NCBI RefSeq assembly: GCF_000368785.1
Contig: NZ_KB849691.1
Span: 135,835 to 199,834, forward strand
Length of the DNA: 64,000 nucleotides
Reading direction: 5' to 3'
Source of the DNA: Acinetobacter towneri DSM 14962 = CIP 107472
GTDB taxonomy: Bacteria > Pseudomonadota > Gammaproteobacteria > Pseudomonadales > Moraxellaceae
Shown: positions 19,134 to 28,888 of the stretch, one piece after another
How the letters are laid out: every line of letters starts with the position of its first letter
How positions within the stretch are numbered: position 1 is the first letter of the stretch
Notes under the pieces: model-generated
The model's database searches: none
Seen by the model: only the letters and a program-made list of their open reading frames with translations
What the model was told of the DNA's origin: nothing
Translations under genes and position numbers: made by a program

Positions 19134-19532
19134 CTAGACCAAATCATCATGGGACTTTTTTTCATAACGACGTAAATTACGACGTTGGCGTTGCCACGGT
19201 AATGGACGGTCTAAGGTTTCAGGCACATTGCCACTCATCGAACGTAAACGTAAATGCAGTGCTGCCTGTGCCATTAAATTGGCAGAAACAGGCGCGGTAA
19301 TAAACGCAAATAGGGTGATTAATACTTCTGCAAAGCCAAATCGTCCTTCAAATGCCGCATAAATAATGGCTGCAATTAAGAAACTGCCTAGTCCTAAAGT
19401 GCTGGATTTTGTAGGGGCATGCAGTCGCATAAATAAGTCGGGTAGGCGAACCATGCCAATGCCGCCCACCAACATGAAAAATGCGCCAATAATTAAAAAG
19501 AATGACACTAAAATTTCCATGAGTAATTGCAT
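19134..19532 (-). CDS. mrpG: Mrp-type cation/proton antiporter subunit G
   Basis: A small membrane subunit (132 residues from the ATG at 19532, which has GGAG seven bases upstream; an ATG two codons earlier is too close to that site). Three hydrophobic helices contain the PhaG/MnhG pattern GGIGMVRLPDLFMRLHAPTKSSTLG. The C-terminal tail is basic and cytosolic. It is the last gene of the leftward mrp operon. It contributes to the multi-subunit Na+(K+)/H+ antiporter that supports pH and salt homeostasis. Confidence 0.93.
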   Translation of the reverse strand: MQLLMEILVSFFLIIGAFFMLVGGIGMVRLPDLFMRLHAPTKSSTLGLGSFLIAAIIYAAFEGRFGFAEVLITLFAFITAPVSANLMAQAALHLRLRSMSGNVPETLDRPLPWQRQRRNLRRYEKKSHDDLV

Positions 19533-19543
19533 GTTCATTCTCC

Positions 19544-19819
19544 TTAATCAATCACATGACCACTGGTGAAGTAACGCGCCAGTGCTGCAGTAGACACAAA
19601 GCCTAGCATCGCCACCAATAACGCACCTTCAAATAATGAGGTACTGGTCCAATAGATACCCAGAACCACCACCAAACAGGTCGCATTTAAAAACAAGGTA
19701 TCCAAGGCCAACAGGCGGTCTACAATTGAAGGGCCAATAATCAGGCGATATAGGCACATAAACATGGACAGCGTAATCGCAACCATGCAGATTCCAAGTG
19801 CATAAGGCAGAATCATCAT
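19544..19819 (-). CDS. mrpF: Mrp-type antiporter subunit F
   Basis: 91 residues with three membrane helices. The conserved MrpF motif GPSIVDRLLALDTL lies between helices one and two. It overlaps the mrpE stop by four bases (ATGA type) and precedes mrpG by about 11 bases, so translation is likely coupled through the set. Confidence 0.93.
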   Translation of the reverse strand: MMILPYALGICMVAITLSMFMCLYRLIIGPSIVDRLLALDTLFLNATCLVVVLGIYWTSTSLFEGALLVAMLGFVSTAALARYFTSGHVID

Positions 19820-20349
19820 TGCTTTTCTCCTGACTGTGCACCAAAAATTTCAATCAGCGGTTTTTCATAACGATTTTTGATGTCTTGAATATCTACACTT
19901 TCATCTGCAGTGTTTAAGGCATGCACCAAAATATCGCCACGGTCTTGGTCAATACCTGCTGTAACCGTGCCTGGTGTGGTGGTAATGATCATCGCCAAAA
20001 TACTGTTGACCTGTTCGTGTTGTGTTTCGAGAGGGACACGGAACCATTTTGGCTGCATACGGTCTGTTGGGCCAAGTACCAGTTTTGCGACACGAATATT
20101 ACAAATCATAATATCCCAGACCACCACGAAGAATAAGCGAATGGCTGCAGTCCAGTTGATGTCTGGTGTACGCGCAATAAAGGGCTGGATCAGTTTGGGA
20201 ATCAAGAGCGCCAAGACCAGTGCCATCAACAGATTCCCTGCAGAAACACTATGCGCCAACATCAGCCAACTCAGTGCCACCAAGACAGATACAAACGGGT
20301 GTGGCAGCAGGTTATCCCAAAACGAAGTTTTTGGTCTCGTTTTTTGCAT
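19816..20349 (-). CDS. mrpE: Mrp-type antiporter subunit E
   Basis: A 177-residue MnhE-family subunit. Paired N-terminal helices (about 20-60) are followed by a third helix (about 68-90) and a cytosolic domain with the family signature STITTTPGT-like stretch, here LAMIITTTPGTVTAGI, and DILVHALNT. It may aid stability or assembly of the antiporter; its exact role is not settled in any species. The start lies 3 bases after the mrpD stop. Confidence 0.92.
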   Translation of the reverse strand: MQKTRPKTSFWDNLLPHPFVSVLVALSWLMLAHSVSAGNLLMALVLALLIPKLIQPFIARTPDINWTAAIRLFFVVVWDIMICNIRVAKLVLGPTDRMQPKWFRVPLETQHEQVNSILAMIITTTPGTVTAGIDQDRGDILVHALNTADESVDIQDIKNRYEKPLIEIFGAQSGEKQ

Positions 20350-20351
20350 GT

Positions 20352-22160
20352 TTAGGGCTCCGCAGGTTTGAGTTGAGTATCGCTAGGTTGCTGTGCTTCC
20401 TCACGATTTTGCTGTTGAATCTGACGTTGTTTATAGTCAGAAATATGCTCGCCTTCCAAGGTGTTTGGATCAATCACATAGGGAATTAAATGTGCATTGG
20501 TGTCAATTGCTTCGCCACCGTACTTGGTTTCAGGTAAGTACAATGGATCATAAGGTTGTACGCTAATCACATTTGCAGCACGGTCTTTTTTCAGAATCAG
20601 TGCTTCATAGGCCGCATTATGTTGAATCTGCTGTGCAGTCTTCAGCATATATTGTTGAATTGGATTGGCAAATACCACGTACAGCACTAAACCCGTTAGG
20701 AGAAAATAAATGACACGGTCATTACGGGGCGGTGCAATCGCAGGTAGTGCCTGATATTCATAATAGGCTTCAGTTTGCGCATCATCTTCAGGTTTGGTCG
20801 CGCGCCAAAATAAAATAAAGCCGACACGGGTGAATGCAATAATACTCAGCAAGCTGACCAAGAGAATAATGCCAATAATCCAGCCTTGATGTGCCATATT
20901 GGCGGTGGCTTGCAAAATAAAGACCTTGCCCAAAAAGCCACTAAACGGTGGCAAACCTGCCATCATTAAGGCAATCATGAAGTATGTGATTGCCAGTACT
21001 TTGTGTTGCTTCATTTGCGGGGCAATATTGAAGTGATCTTTAAATGCGCCACGTTGTGAGGTAATCCAGCCACACAGCAAATAGAAAGCCGCTGCAATTA
21101 AGGTACTGTGTACTAAGTAATACAGTGCGGCTGACCATGCCTGTGTGTTCAGCATCGAAATGGCGATCAGGATCGTACCAATCGAAGACAGCACCATAAA
21201 ACCGACAAAACGACGTAAGCGCTCTGCACCAATTGCGCCAATGACCCCATACAGTGAGGTAATTAGACCAATCGGCAGCAACCAGTCTTGTAGGATTTTA
21301 TGGCTCAGTGCATCATCAAATACGGTTCCATTGACCCGCAAAATGGCATACACACCCACTTTGGTCATGATGGTGAATAAGGCTGCCACAGGGGTTGTCG
21401 CCACGGCATAGGTTTTAGGTAGCCAGAAACCGACAGGAAGCATGGCGGCTTTAATACCAAACACCACAAATAACAGTAAGCCACCTGCCACCGCAATTTT
21501 ATGTGCATCAGCATCGAGTAGCGGAATCAGACGCGCCACATCGGTCATATTTAAACTGCCGACACTGCCGTAAATCATCCCTAAACCAATTAGGAACAGG
21601 GCAGAGGCCAACAGGTTGATGGTGACGTAATGAATCCCGAGTTGAAAACGTGCTTTGCCCTGACCGTGCAATAACAACACATACGAGGCCAGCAACAAGA
21701 TTTCAAAGAATACGAACAGGTTAAATAAGTCGCCTGTGAGGAATGCACCGCAAAGTCCCATGAGTAGGAAATGCACCATGGTATGAAAATAGCGACCACG
21801 TTCATCCCATTTTTTGCTGGAAAACCACAGTAATGGCAAGGCAAGTGAATAAGTCAGTACCAACATGAGGGCAGACAGTTGATCTAGCACTAAAATAATG
21901 CCAAACGGGGCGGCCCATTCGCTCAAATTATAAATAATAATTTGCCCACTGCTGACCTGAATTAAATAGCTGATCGCCGTGATTAAACCGAGCGTGGCAG
22001 AAAGATAACTAATGCCACGACGCCATGGCTGACGCCAGTCATGCGAGAGTGAACCAAAGCCCGGATTGCCTAATAGCACCAAAATAAATGCGGTAAAGGT
22101 GGGAATCAGGATGCTAAAAATAGGTGAATGCTGTAGCCAAAATTGGAGGAAATCAGTCAT
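20352..22160 (-). CDS. mrpD: Mrp-type antiporter subunit D
   Basis: A 602-residue NuoM/NuoN-like proton-translocating subunit with about 14 membrane helices in the Proton_antipo_M domain (about residues 125-420). Key stretches are the FNLFVFFEILLLASYVLLLHG region with its conserved Glu, the GIKAAMLPVGFWLPKTY lysine motif, and LPPFSGFLGKVFIL. A hydrophilic C-terminal tail of about 100 residues ends in a Gln-rich segment. Its start overlaps the mrpC stop by one base. Confidence 0.94.
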   Translation of the reverse strand: MTDFLQFWLQHSPIFSILIPTFTAFILVLLGNPGFGSLSHDWRQPWRRGISYLSATLGLITAISYLIQVSSGQIIIYNLSEWAAPFGIILVLDQLSALMLVLTYSLALPLLWFSSKKWDERGRYFHTMVHFLLMGLCGAFLTGDLFNLFVFFEILLLASYVLLLHGQGKARFQLGIHYVTINLLASALFLIGLGMIYGSVGSLNMTDVARLIPLLDADAHKIAVAGGLLLFVVFGIKAAMLPVGFWLPKTYAVATTPVAALFTIMTKVGVYAILRVNGTVFDDALSHKILQDWLLPIGLITSLYGVIGAIGAERLRRFVGFMVLSSIGTILIAISMLNTQAWSAALYYLVHSTLIAAAFYLLCGWITSQRGAFKDHFNIAPQMKQHKVLAITYFMIALMMAGLPPFSGFLGKVFILQATANMAHQGWIIGIILLVSLLSIIAFTRVGFILFWRATKPEDDAQTEAYYEYQALPAIAPPRNDRVIYFLLTGLVLYVVFANPIQQYMLKTAQQIQHNAAYEALILKKDRAANVISVQPYDPLYLPETKYGGEAIDTNAHLIPYVIDPNTLEGEHISDYKQRQIQQQNREEAQQPSDTQLKPAEP

Positions 22161-22525
22161 TATGGCTCATCCTCACGTGGGTCAAGCAGTGGATGTTCTT
22201 CTTTGGCATCGACGTGGTCTGTCCCTGTTTCATAACGGCTACGCAGCGCCAATTGCACAATAAATGCAGTGGTGGCAAAGCCAATCACAATTGCGGTTAA
22301 CACCAAGGCTTGTGGTAATGGGTCGGTGACTTTTGAAGCTTCAGTCAAAATTGCAGGTGCATTGAGCTGAATACGCCCCATGCTGAATAAGAAAATATTG
22401 ACGGCATAACCAATCATCGCCAAACCTAAAACCACAGGAAAGGTACGGGCACGTAAAATTAAATAAATCCCTGTCGCGACTAACATTCCAATGGCAGACG
22501 CAATTAAAAACTCAATACTAATCAT
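22160..22525 (-). CDS. mrpC: Mrp-type antiporter subunit C
   Basis: A NuoK-like subunit of 121 residues with three membrane helices: GMLVATGIYLILRA, VVLGLAMIGYAVNIFLFSMG and PQALVLTAIVIGFATTAFIVQLAL. The DPLPQALVLTAIVIG stretch is diagnostic of MrpC/MnhC. The C-terminal tail is acidic. Confidence 0.94.
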   Translation of the reverse strand: MISIEFLIASAIGMLVATGIYLILRARTFPVVLGLAMIGYAVNIFLFSMGRIQLNAPAILTEASKVTDPLPQALVLTAIVIGFATTAFIVQLALRSRYETGTDHVDAKEEHPLLDPREDEP

Positions 22526-22529
22526 TGCA

Positions 22530-25367
22530 TTACTCCTTTGGAAGTGGGCCAGACATGCCTGAGTGACGTGAGTCGCCCAAGACAGAAATCATCAACATTA
22601 CTGCGCCAACCACTGTGACATACACGCCTACATCAAATAAGGCAGCCGAAGCGAGGTGCATTTCACCAATAATCGGAGGATTGACATAAATATGTGCACT
22701 GGTGAGGAATGGACGTCCCCAGAACCATGCGGCAAGTCCTGTCAGACCTGCAATACTTAAACCCACACCAATCCAAATTTCGTATAAACGTCCAGATTTA
22801 GCTTTGAGCATTTGTTCGGTGTGGTCTTGACCAAGCGCAATGTATTGGATGATCAACGCCATTGCGGTAATTAAGCCCGCAATAAAGCCACCGCCTGGTA
22901 AGTTATGACCGCGCAAGAAAATATACAGGCTGACCACAAGGGCGATAGGTAAAATCCATGAGGCGGTAATCCGCAGCATCAACGGTGAAGGATTAAAGCG
23001 ATAGGTTAAACCTTGGGTCATGATAGTGCCGTGCGCACGCATACCATCCATTAAACACAGCGTACCAATCGCAGCAATGCCCAAGACGGTAATTTCACCA
23101 AAGGTATCGAAACCACGGAAGTCCACCAAAATGACGTTGACCACGTTGGTTCCGCCACCGAGTGGAATGGATTGCTGATTAAAGAACCATGAAATTGAAT
23201 TGTGGTCGCGAGTCATAACCAGCCACGCAATCCAGCCGATACCAATGCCGCCACCAATCGCAATGAAGGCATCTTGCCAACGACGTGAACGGCTAGATTC
23301 ATACGGGGTCAATTGTGGGAGCAGCGATAGACTCATCAGCAATAAAACAGTGGTGACGACATCAACCGTGATTTGAGTTTGTGCCAAGTCGGGAGCAGAC
23401 AGTCCGACAAACATCATGGTGACGACCAAGCCAACTGCACCGCTGATTAAGACAGCTTTGATGCGCTCATGGTGGAACCACAGCATCATCCAGCAGGCAG
23501 AGAACAGCAATAACCATAAAACAATGGCAATCATAGGCGCATGTTTGAGTTCACGTGTGCCAGTTGTTAATCCCTGATTGAATAATGGTAGCGCGACCAT
23601 GAATACCGTAAAAGCAATGATCCACACCAAATAGCTTTGCAGTGAACCATTTTCGGTTTTACGTTTGATTTTGCGTGAAACTTGTAGCAAATGTTTTAAG
23701 AATAATTCAAACAGCAGTTTGCCTTGGAATTGACCTAAATGTGGGTCGAGGTCAATTTCACGGATTTTTCCACCTTTGGCGAGCGAGAAATAGAAAATGA
23801 TCCCGCCAAGCAGTGCAATAACACTCATCAGCAGGGGAAGATTAAAGCCATGCCAAATTGCCAGATGTGTGCCTTCAAACTGCGACAGTTGGGTACTGGC
23901 ACGAGTCGTGCTATTGACAATATGCTCGACCAATAAGGCAGGCATCAAGCCGACTAAAATACATAAAACAGCCAATAAAGTTGCGGGTGCACGCATGCCA
24001 AACGGAGGTTCGTGAGCTTCTTTGTTTGGGACATCTTTACCAATTGGACCATCAAAGAAAACGCCGTGTACCAAACGTATTGAATAGGCCACTGCAAAAA
24101 TACCCGCCAGTGTCGCAACAATTGCAGAAACCAACAGTACAGGGCCAGATAAGTTTGCTACCAGTTCAGTGAAGAACATTTCTTTGGACAAAAAGCCGTT
24201 GGTCAACGGTACGCCAGCCATAGAGGCCGCGGTAATCATAGTGAGGGTGGCGGTAAAGGGTAATAGTTGCCATAAGCCACTAAGTTTACGTAAATCACGT
24301 GTGCCTGATTCGTGGTCGATAATTCCTGCAATCATAAACAGGGCCGCTTTAAAGGTGGCGTGGTTGATGATGTGGAAAATTGCAGCAGCTACTGCTAACG
24401 GTGAACCAATGCCGAGTAAGCACATGATCAGACCTAAATGACTGATGGTGGAATACGCCAATAAGCCTTTTAAATCTTCTTTGAAAATGGCAAAGAATGC
24501 TGCCATACACAGGGTAAATAGACCAATAAAGGTGACTAGGTTGTGATATAACGCTGCGCCTGCAAAAATTGGCAATAAGCGCGCCAGCAAGAAAATCCCT
24601 GCTTTGACCATCGTTGCCGAATGTAGATAGGCAGAAACAGGCGTGGGTGCAGCCATGGCATTGGGTAGCCAGAAGTGAAACGGAAATTGCGCACTTTTGG
24701 TAAATGCACCCAATAAAATCAGCAATAAAGTTGGTACAAATAAATGATGACTTTGAATTTGTTCAGTCATCATTAAGATTTGGTCAATTTGATAGGTGCC
24801 TGTGATTTGCGCCAATAACACAAAACCACCGAGCATGGCGAGTCCGCCCATGCCTGTAATGGTCAGTGCCATACGTGAGCCGCGTTGTGCTGCCTCGTAA
24901 TTGCTCCAATAACCCACCAATAAGAAAGAGGAAATACTGGTCAGTTCCCAAAAAGTCAGCAACAAAATCAGGTTATTGGAGAGCGAAATTCCCAACATGG
25001 CAGCCATAAACAGCATGAGGAGAACATAGAGTTTACTGAGCGAGTTTTGTGGACTTAAATAATAATAGGCATAAATAAAAATGAGTGTGCCGATCCCCGT
25101 GATCAGCAAGGAGAATAATAAACCAAGCGCATCTAGACGAAAGCTTAAATCAATCCCCAACTGTGGCAGCCAAGACCATGTTTGAATGATCGTTTCGCCA
25201 TTAAAGACTGCTTTTGCTTGAGTCAGGAGCAGAATAAGACTGCTCAGACTGACGCCAATCGCCCCTAAAGCCGTTACCCCGCGTGAAAATTGTTTCAGCC
25301 ACGAGACAAGGGTTGTGCCCAGTACTAACGGTAACAATATAATAATCGGTAGCACACTCATATCCAT
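22530..25367 (-). CDS. mrpA: Mrp-type antiporter subunit A fused to subunit B
   Basis: A 945-residue protein joining MrpA and MrpB, the arrangement of group 2 (PhaAB-like) Mrp systems. Residues about 1-500 are NuoL-like: TFWELTSISSFLLVGYW with its conserved Glu, FPFHFWLPNAMAAPTPVSAYLHS and the LTNGFLSKEMFF lysine motif. A DUF4040 region follows around 620-690. The MnhB domain is at about 790-930 with RGHNLPGGGFIAGL. First gene of the leftward operon A(B)-C-D-E-F-G, so all activities of the complex are present. ATG at 25367 or 25361; neither has a strong ribosome site. Confidence 0.94.
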   Translation of the reverse strand: MDMSVLPIIILLPLVLGTTLVSWLKQFSRGVTALGAIGVSLSSLILLLTQAKAVFNGETIIQTWSWLPQLGIDLSFRLDALGLLFSLLITGIGTLIFIYAYYYLSPQNSLSKLYVLLMLFMAAMLGISLSNNLILLLTFWELTSISSFLLVGYWSNYEAAQRGSRMALTITGMGGLAMLGGFVLLAQITGTYQIDQILMMTEQIQSHHLFVPTLLLILLGAFTKSAQFPFHFWLPNAMAAPTPVSAYLHSATMVKAGIFLLARLLPIFAGAALYHNLVTFIGLFTLCMAAFFAIFKEDLKGLLAYSTISHLGLIMCLLGIGSPLAVAAAIFHIINHATFKAALFMIAGIIDHESGTRDLRKLSGLWQLLPFTATLTMITAASMAGVPLTNGFLSKEMFFTELVANLSGPVLLVSAIVATLAGIFAVAYSIRLVHGVFFDGPIGKDVPNKEAHEPPFGMRAPATLLAVLCILVGLMPALLVEHIVNSTTRASTQLSQFEGTHLAIWHGFNLPLLMSVIALLGGIIFYFSLAKGGKIREIDLDPHLGQFQGKLLFELFLKHLLQVSRKIKRKTENGSLQSYLVWIIAFTVFMVALPLFNQGLTTGTRELKHAPMIAIVLWLLLFSACWMMLWFHHERIKAVLISGAVGLVVTMMFVGLSAPDLAQTQITVDVVTTVLLLMSLSLLPQLTPYESSRSRRWQDAFIAIGGGIGIGWIAWLVMTRDHNSISWFFNQQSIPLGGGTNVVNVILVDFRGFDTFGEITVLGIAAIGTLCLMDGMRAHGTIMTQGLTYRFNPSPLMLRITASWILPIALVVSLYIFLRGHNLPGGGFIAGLITAMALIIQYIALGQDHTEQMLKAKSGRLYEIWIGVGLSIAGLTGLAAWFWGRPFLTSAHIYVNPPIIGEMHLASAALFDVGVYVTVVGAVMLMISVLGDSRHSGMSGPLPKE

Positions 25368-25973
25368 TGTCGTGAATAGGTTGAAAACCTAAAGGATGAA
25401 TCTTATCTTCCAAGGATTACAGGACAGCAACACACCATCCAAAAGATTCAATCTTGAAAGCCAATCAGTCGTGTCAGTAAACACGTAGTCTATTGTTTTG
25501 ATGAGCGTATTGTCGCAACTTAAACTCAAAACAAGATCATGCAAAAATAATTTTACATGGCTAGGCGGCTCAAGCAGCAAAAAATATGCTGATCTTTCGC
25601 TGACGATGCAGCGAATAAGGTTGTGCTTGGTTTGGTTAAAGCTGTGTTAAAAATATTTAGATGCGTCAATCTACAACCTAGTTGAACTATGGATGAAGTT
25701 GATCTGCATCTGCTGCATTTTTACAGCATTCACCGTGTTTGAAAGGTCAATAGACACTATTCAAGGTATAAAAAAAGTTGTATTGCGCAACTTTAAAAAC
25801 TACAGCAAAATCGGATTTTACTATAAAAGTTCAAAATTAATCTGATTTTATTACATGAATAAAACAACATCAATTTTTTTGCATACAGCAAAGTCATTAT
25901 ATACCGTCTGTTATATGCGGGATAAAGTATTTCCTTGCTTTTTGCCCAAGTATGCCTTGAAAGACTTCGGCAA
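25368..25973. other. Non-coding spacer upstream of the mrp operon
   Basis: A 606-base AT-rich spacer that must contain the mrp promoter and leader. Apart from the leftward terminator at 25769-25796 and a small hairpin CGTGT/ACACG (25470-25485), no gene or known RNA signature was recognised. The 400 bases between that terminator and mrpA are long for a simple promoter and could include a leader RNA. Confidence 0.5.
25769..25796 (-). terminator. Terminator after the RecF-like ATPase gene
   Basis: Read leftward: AAAGTTG, loop, CAACTTT and a run of seven T. It ends the hisIE-helicase-ATPase transcript. Confidence 0.8.
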
Positions 25974-27347
25974 TTAAGATTCAGGCAATTGATCAGGTGT
26001 TGGCTCACTATCCAATTGCTGTAAGCGTTGCAGCAATTCCTGTTTTTGTTCGGCAGTTAAATGGTTTTGAATCTGCTGCAAAATTTCAGCCGTGCCTAAT
26101 TGTGTTGGGTTTTGTTCTTGTAGGCTGACGTCTTCTGTCGTGTGAGTGGTTTCTAGCACATCAGCATAAATTTCTGCAAACTGCGGTTGTAAACTTTGCC
26201 ATGCGATGGGATGCAGCTGTTGATGTTCCAGTTTTAAACATTGAAAGCGTTCCGCTTGTTCCAAAAGTTCGCTGCGGTTGCCTGTGGCAATAATTTGTAA
26301 GCGCGGAAAAGCTTGATGTAAACGGGTCAGTATTTGTGCGGCCTGTTGTTGATCGAGCTGATGATCAATCTGGTCAATCAACAAAATACCATCTCCCTCG
26401 CGACACGGATACAAACTGTTTGGGTTTAGCAAACAGAGGCGACGTACAATATCGCCTACCAGAGCAATCCAGTTGCGCTGACTGTTCGACAATTGCTGAT
26501 ACAGCATATCTTTGCCCTGACAGCGCACCATGAGTTGTAATTTAGGCAGATGTTGTAGATATAGGTCTTCAATTTCAGGCAGCACGATTTGTAAGGCATC
26601 TTTCAGTGCTTGTAAACTCGGTGCATGCATTTGGGTATAGGCATGCAATAAGGACTGATTCAGGGTTTGTGCGAGTTCGCTTTGTTGTTGCTGATATAGC
26701 TTGTGTAAAAGCTGCGCACTTTGGGCATTTTCAATATCGGAAATTTCCCGCAACCATTCAAAAAAACGAGTAAATGTCGTGAATGGAATCGCAGCAATTT
26801 CGTAGGCATGTCCAGGTTGTAAAATCAGCGGATTATTTTTATTGAGTAAATTAACTTCATTCACTAAGCGTTCTGCAGGGTAGTAGGCAATCAGCGGTAG
26901 ACCTTGCATCGGGTCATGTTTAATGGCGTGTTGATAGAGCTGCACCATTTTTTCAAGCTTGGCGGTTTCTGCTTTGCTTACTCCTACGCCGCTACTATTC
27001 AGGGTTTTATATAATTGCCAGTCACAATGTTGGGTGCTTTCAATTTGCGTGTTGCTTGATTCTGCCAAACTGCCTATTTCTGCTGGAATTTCCACACAAA
27101 CATCAATTTTAGCTTGCAAGCGGTTGAACAAAATATCTTGATCTTGCATCACCAAACCCGCAGTGCGTAAGTCTTTATAGCGAGCGGCAAACCAAGTCAG
27201 TGCTTGATAACTAAATCGTAACAGCGAGGTTTTACCCGCGCTTTGGTCTGCCAAAATAAGCGTAATGGGCAGGTCGTGATAATTGAGTTCGAGTTTTAGG
27301 TCTGCAAAATGGGTGATGTGTCTGAAATGAACCGATGTAATTTTCAT
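25974..27347 (-). CDS. RecF-like AAA ATPase (COG3950-like), function unknown
   Basis: A 457-residue soluble ATPase of the ABC/SMC-RecF type. An N-terminal beta strand is followed by Walker A ADQSAGKTSLLR (about residue 32). A middle helical region carries no zinc hook. A signature-like LSNSQRNWIALVGDIVRRL lies near residue 285, Walker B DGILLIDQID near 320, and a switch-like IIATGNRSEL follows. The C-terminal about 90 residues are Gln-rich and helical; no TOPRIM, HNH or other nuclease motif is visible. It starts 16 bases after the helicase gene, so the two are co-transcribed. It could act with that helicase in DNA repair or defence; this is inference. Confidence 0.75.
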   Translation of the reverse strand: MKITSVHFRHITHFADLKLELNYHDLPITLILADQSAGKTSLLRFSYQALTWFAARYKDLRTAGLVMQDQDILFNRLQAKIDVCVEIPAEIGSLAESSNTQIESTQHCDWQLYKTLNSSGVGVSKAETAKLEKMVQLYQHAIKHDPMQGLPLIAYYPAERLVNEVNLLNKNNPLILQPGHAYEIAAIPFTTFTRFFEWLREISDIENAQSAQLLHKLYQQQQSELAQTLNQSLLHAYTQMHAPSLQALKDALQIVLPEIEDLYLQHLPKLQLMVRCQGKDMLYQQLSNSQRNWIALVGDIVRRLCLLNPNSLYPCREGDGILLIDQIDHQLDQQQAAQILTRLHQAFPRLQIIATGNRSELLEQAERFQCLKLEHQQLHPIAWQSLQPQFAEIYADVLETTHTTEDVSLQEQNPTQLGTAEILQQIQNHLTAEQKQELLQRLQQLDSEPTPDQLPES

Positions 27348-27363
27348 AGCGCACCTGCTGCAA

Positions 27364-28866
27364 TTACCCCACCGCTTTGCGTAACGATGTCGGCATTTTT
27401 ATTTTCAGTTGTTGTACCAAATCGTAAATATGATGAATATTTAAACTGACTTTAGCACGTGTGCATGCCACGTACAGTAATCTTAATTCTTCATCGCTAA
27501 TTTTATGCTCTTTGTCGTTCAGTTTAAATTGGTAGTCGTCTTCAATATGTACCCGATTCCATTCTAAACCTTTGGCTTTATGCGCTGTCGAAATAATATA
27601 GTCGGCTTGGTCAATTGGGGTGATTTTTGCCAACGCCCGTTTGAGTGGATTAGTACCATGATCATCCACCAGTTTGACCAAAGGTTTAATGTCGCTGCCA
27701 TCGTTGGTTTCACAATATTCATGTACATCATGCCAAGAGTTAAACCATGCCAGTTCCGGAACGTCGGTCACACGTTTGCCTTGTTTGAGCATCGCGGCAG
27801 CATCCACAAAACGGTTTAAGCGCACATGGTCGGCTTGCAGACTGACTTTATCGCCATGCACTAAACCTGCCAGTAGCAGTTCCATGGCACGGGCGTTGGT
27901 ACGGCATAAAATCGCATCACGCATTTTGGTATGCGGTTTGTTGACCACTTTGGAATGTAATTCTGGATTGCCCAAGAGTGGCACGGTTTCATTCAGCCCA
28001 CCTAAAATGGCATTGGCGGTCAGGGCAATTTCTTCACCAAAACGGAACGATGTGGTCAGTCGTGATTCAGGCAAAGGTAATTGCTGCATGGCATTGATTG
28101 CACCACGCCAAGCATAGATTTGCTGATGCGCATCGCCCACATAAATCACTTGAGTATTACGTTGCTTGAGTAAAATGCCCAGCATGAGCGGGTCGGCATC
28201 TTGAGCTTCGTCAAACAGCACATAATCGGCAGGAATGTTGGGTTCAGACAAGGCCCAAAGTTTCAGATAAATATCGTGTCCAATGCCTGCCTGATGATTC
28301 GGGTCAATTGACTCCAACCAGCGTCGTTCTACCGCAGGATAAAGATGCTTTTGTAAGGTGTCGATGTCGTCTGGATGCAACCAACTAGGTGCTTGTAAAT
28401 GTCGTGGGGCAGGGTATTGCGAACTGGTCGAGCAGAAATGACTCACGGCATTGGCCACCAAGCTGGCTAAACGACTTGGCATCAACACATATTTTTCATA
28501 GCGTCCGCCCATCATGCGTCTAAGGGTAATCGGTTCTAAACGATACTCTTTGGCAATAAAACTTGGACTTAAACGGGGTAGGCGTAATTTGTCGGTGACT
28601 CCACGTGGAACGCTGCGATATGCAAGCGAGTGAAATGTACGACAATCGACCTGACGATGAAATTTACTTTGTGCTTCTGCGGCAATGGCTTTGTTAAATG
28701 CCAAGTACATGCCACGCCGTTCTGGCATGGCATCACTGATCATTTGTAAGGTCGTGGTTTTACCTGTACCTGCATAGGCAATCACTTTAAAAGATTTGCC
28801 CAGACGTGCATTATCTATAGCAGTGGCTTGCTCATAGGTCGGGCGAGGCTTGGTGATTACAGACAC
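27364..28866 (-). CDS. UvrD/Rep-type superfamily 1 DNA helicase
   Basis: A 500-residue helicase starting at GTG. All SF1A motifs are intact: motif I AYAGTGKTTTL (about residue 31), Ia (AFNKAIAAEA), II VLFDEAQDADPLM, III VGDAHQQIYAWRGA, IV (TSFRFGEEIA), V STAHKAKGLEW and VI LLYVACTRAK. It is shorter than UvrD (about 720) and resembles the compact Fbh1-like helicases. No nuclease domain is seen. It sits 22 bases after hisIE and 16 bases before the ATPase gene. The substrate is unknown; 3'-5' unwinding is expected from the family. Confidence 0.85.
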   Translation of the reverse strand: MSVITKPRPTYEQATAIDNARLGKSFKVIAYAGTGKTTTLQMISDAMPERRGMYLAFNKAIAAEAQSKFHRQVDCRTFHSLAYRSVPRGVTDKLRLPRLSPSFIAKEYRLEPITLRRMMGGRYEKYVLMPSRLASLVANAVSHFCSTSSQYPAPRHLQAPSWLHPDDIDTLQKHLYPAVERRWLESIDPNHQAGIGHDIYLKLWALSEPNIPADYVLFDEAQDADPLMLGILLKQRNTQVIYVGDAHQQIYAWRGAINAMQQLPLPESRLTTSFRFGEEIALTANAILGGLNETVPLLGNPELHSKVVNKPHTKMRDAILCRTNARAMELLLAGLVHGDKVSLQADHVRLNRFVDAAAMLKQGKRVTDVPELAWFNSWHDVHEYCETNDGSDIKPLVKLVDDHGTNPLKRALAKITPIDQADYIISTAHKAKGLEWNRVHIEDDYQFKLNDKEHKISDEELRLLYVACTRAKVSLNIHHIYDLVQQLKIKMPTSLRKAVG

Positions 28867-28888
28867 AGATCAGGGTTGGCTTTTCGCG

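Noticed and set aside
25974..28866. Calling the ATPase-helicase pair a Gabija system
   Set aside because: The ATPase (457 residues) shows no TOPRIM motif and the pair sits in a core his-linked context rather than a defence island; only an analogy is justified.
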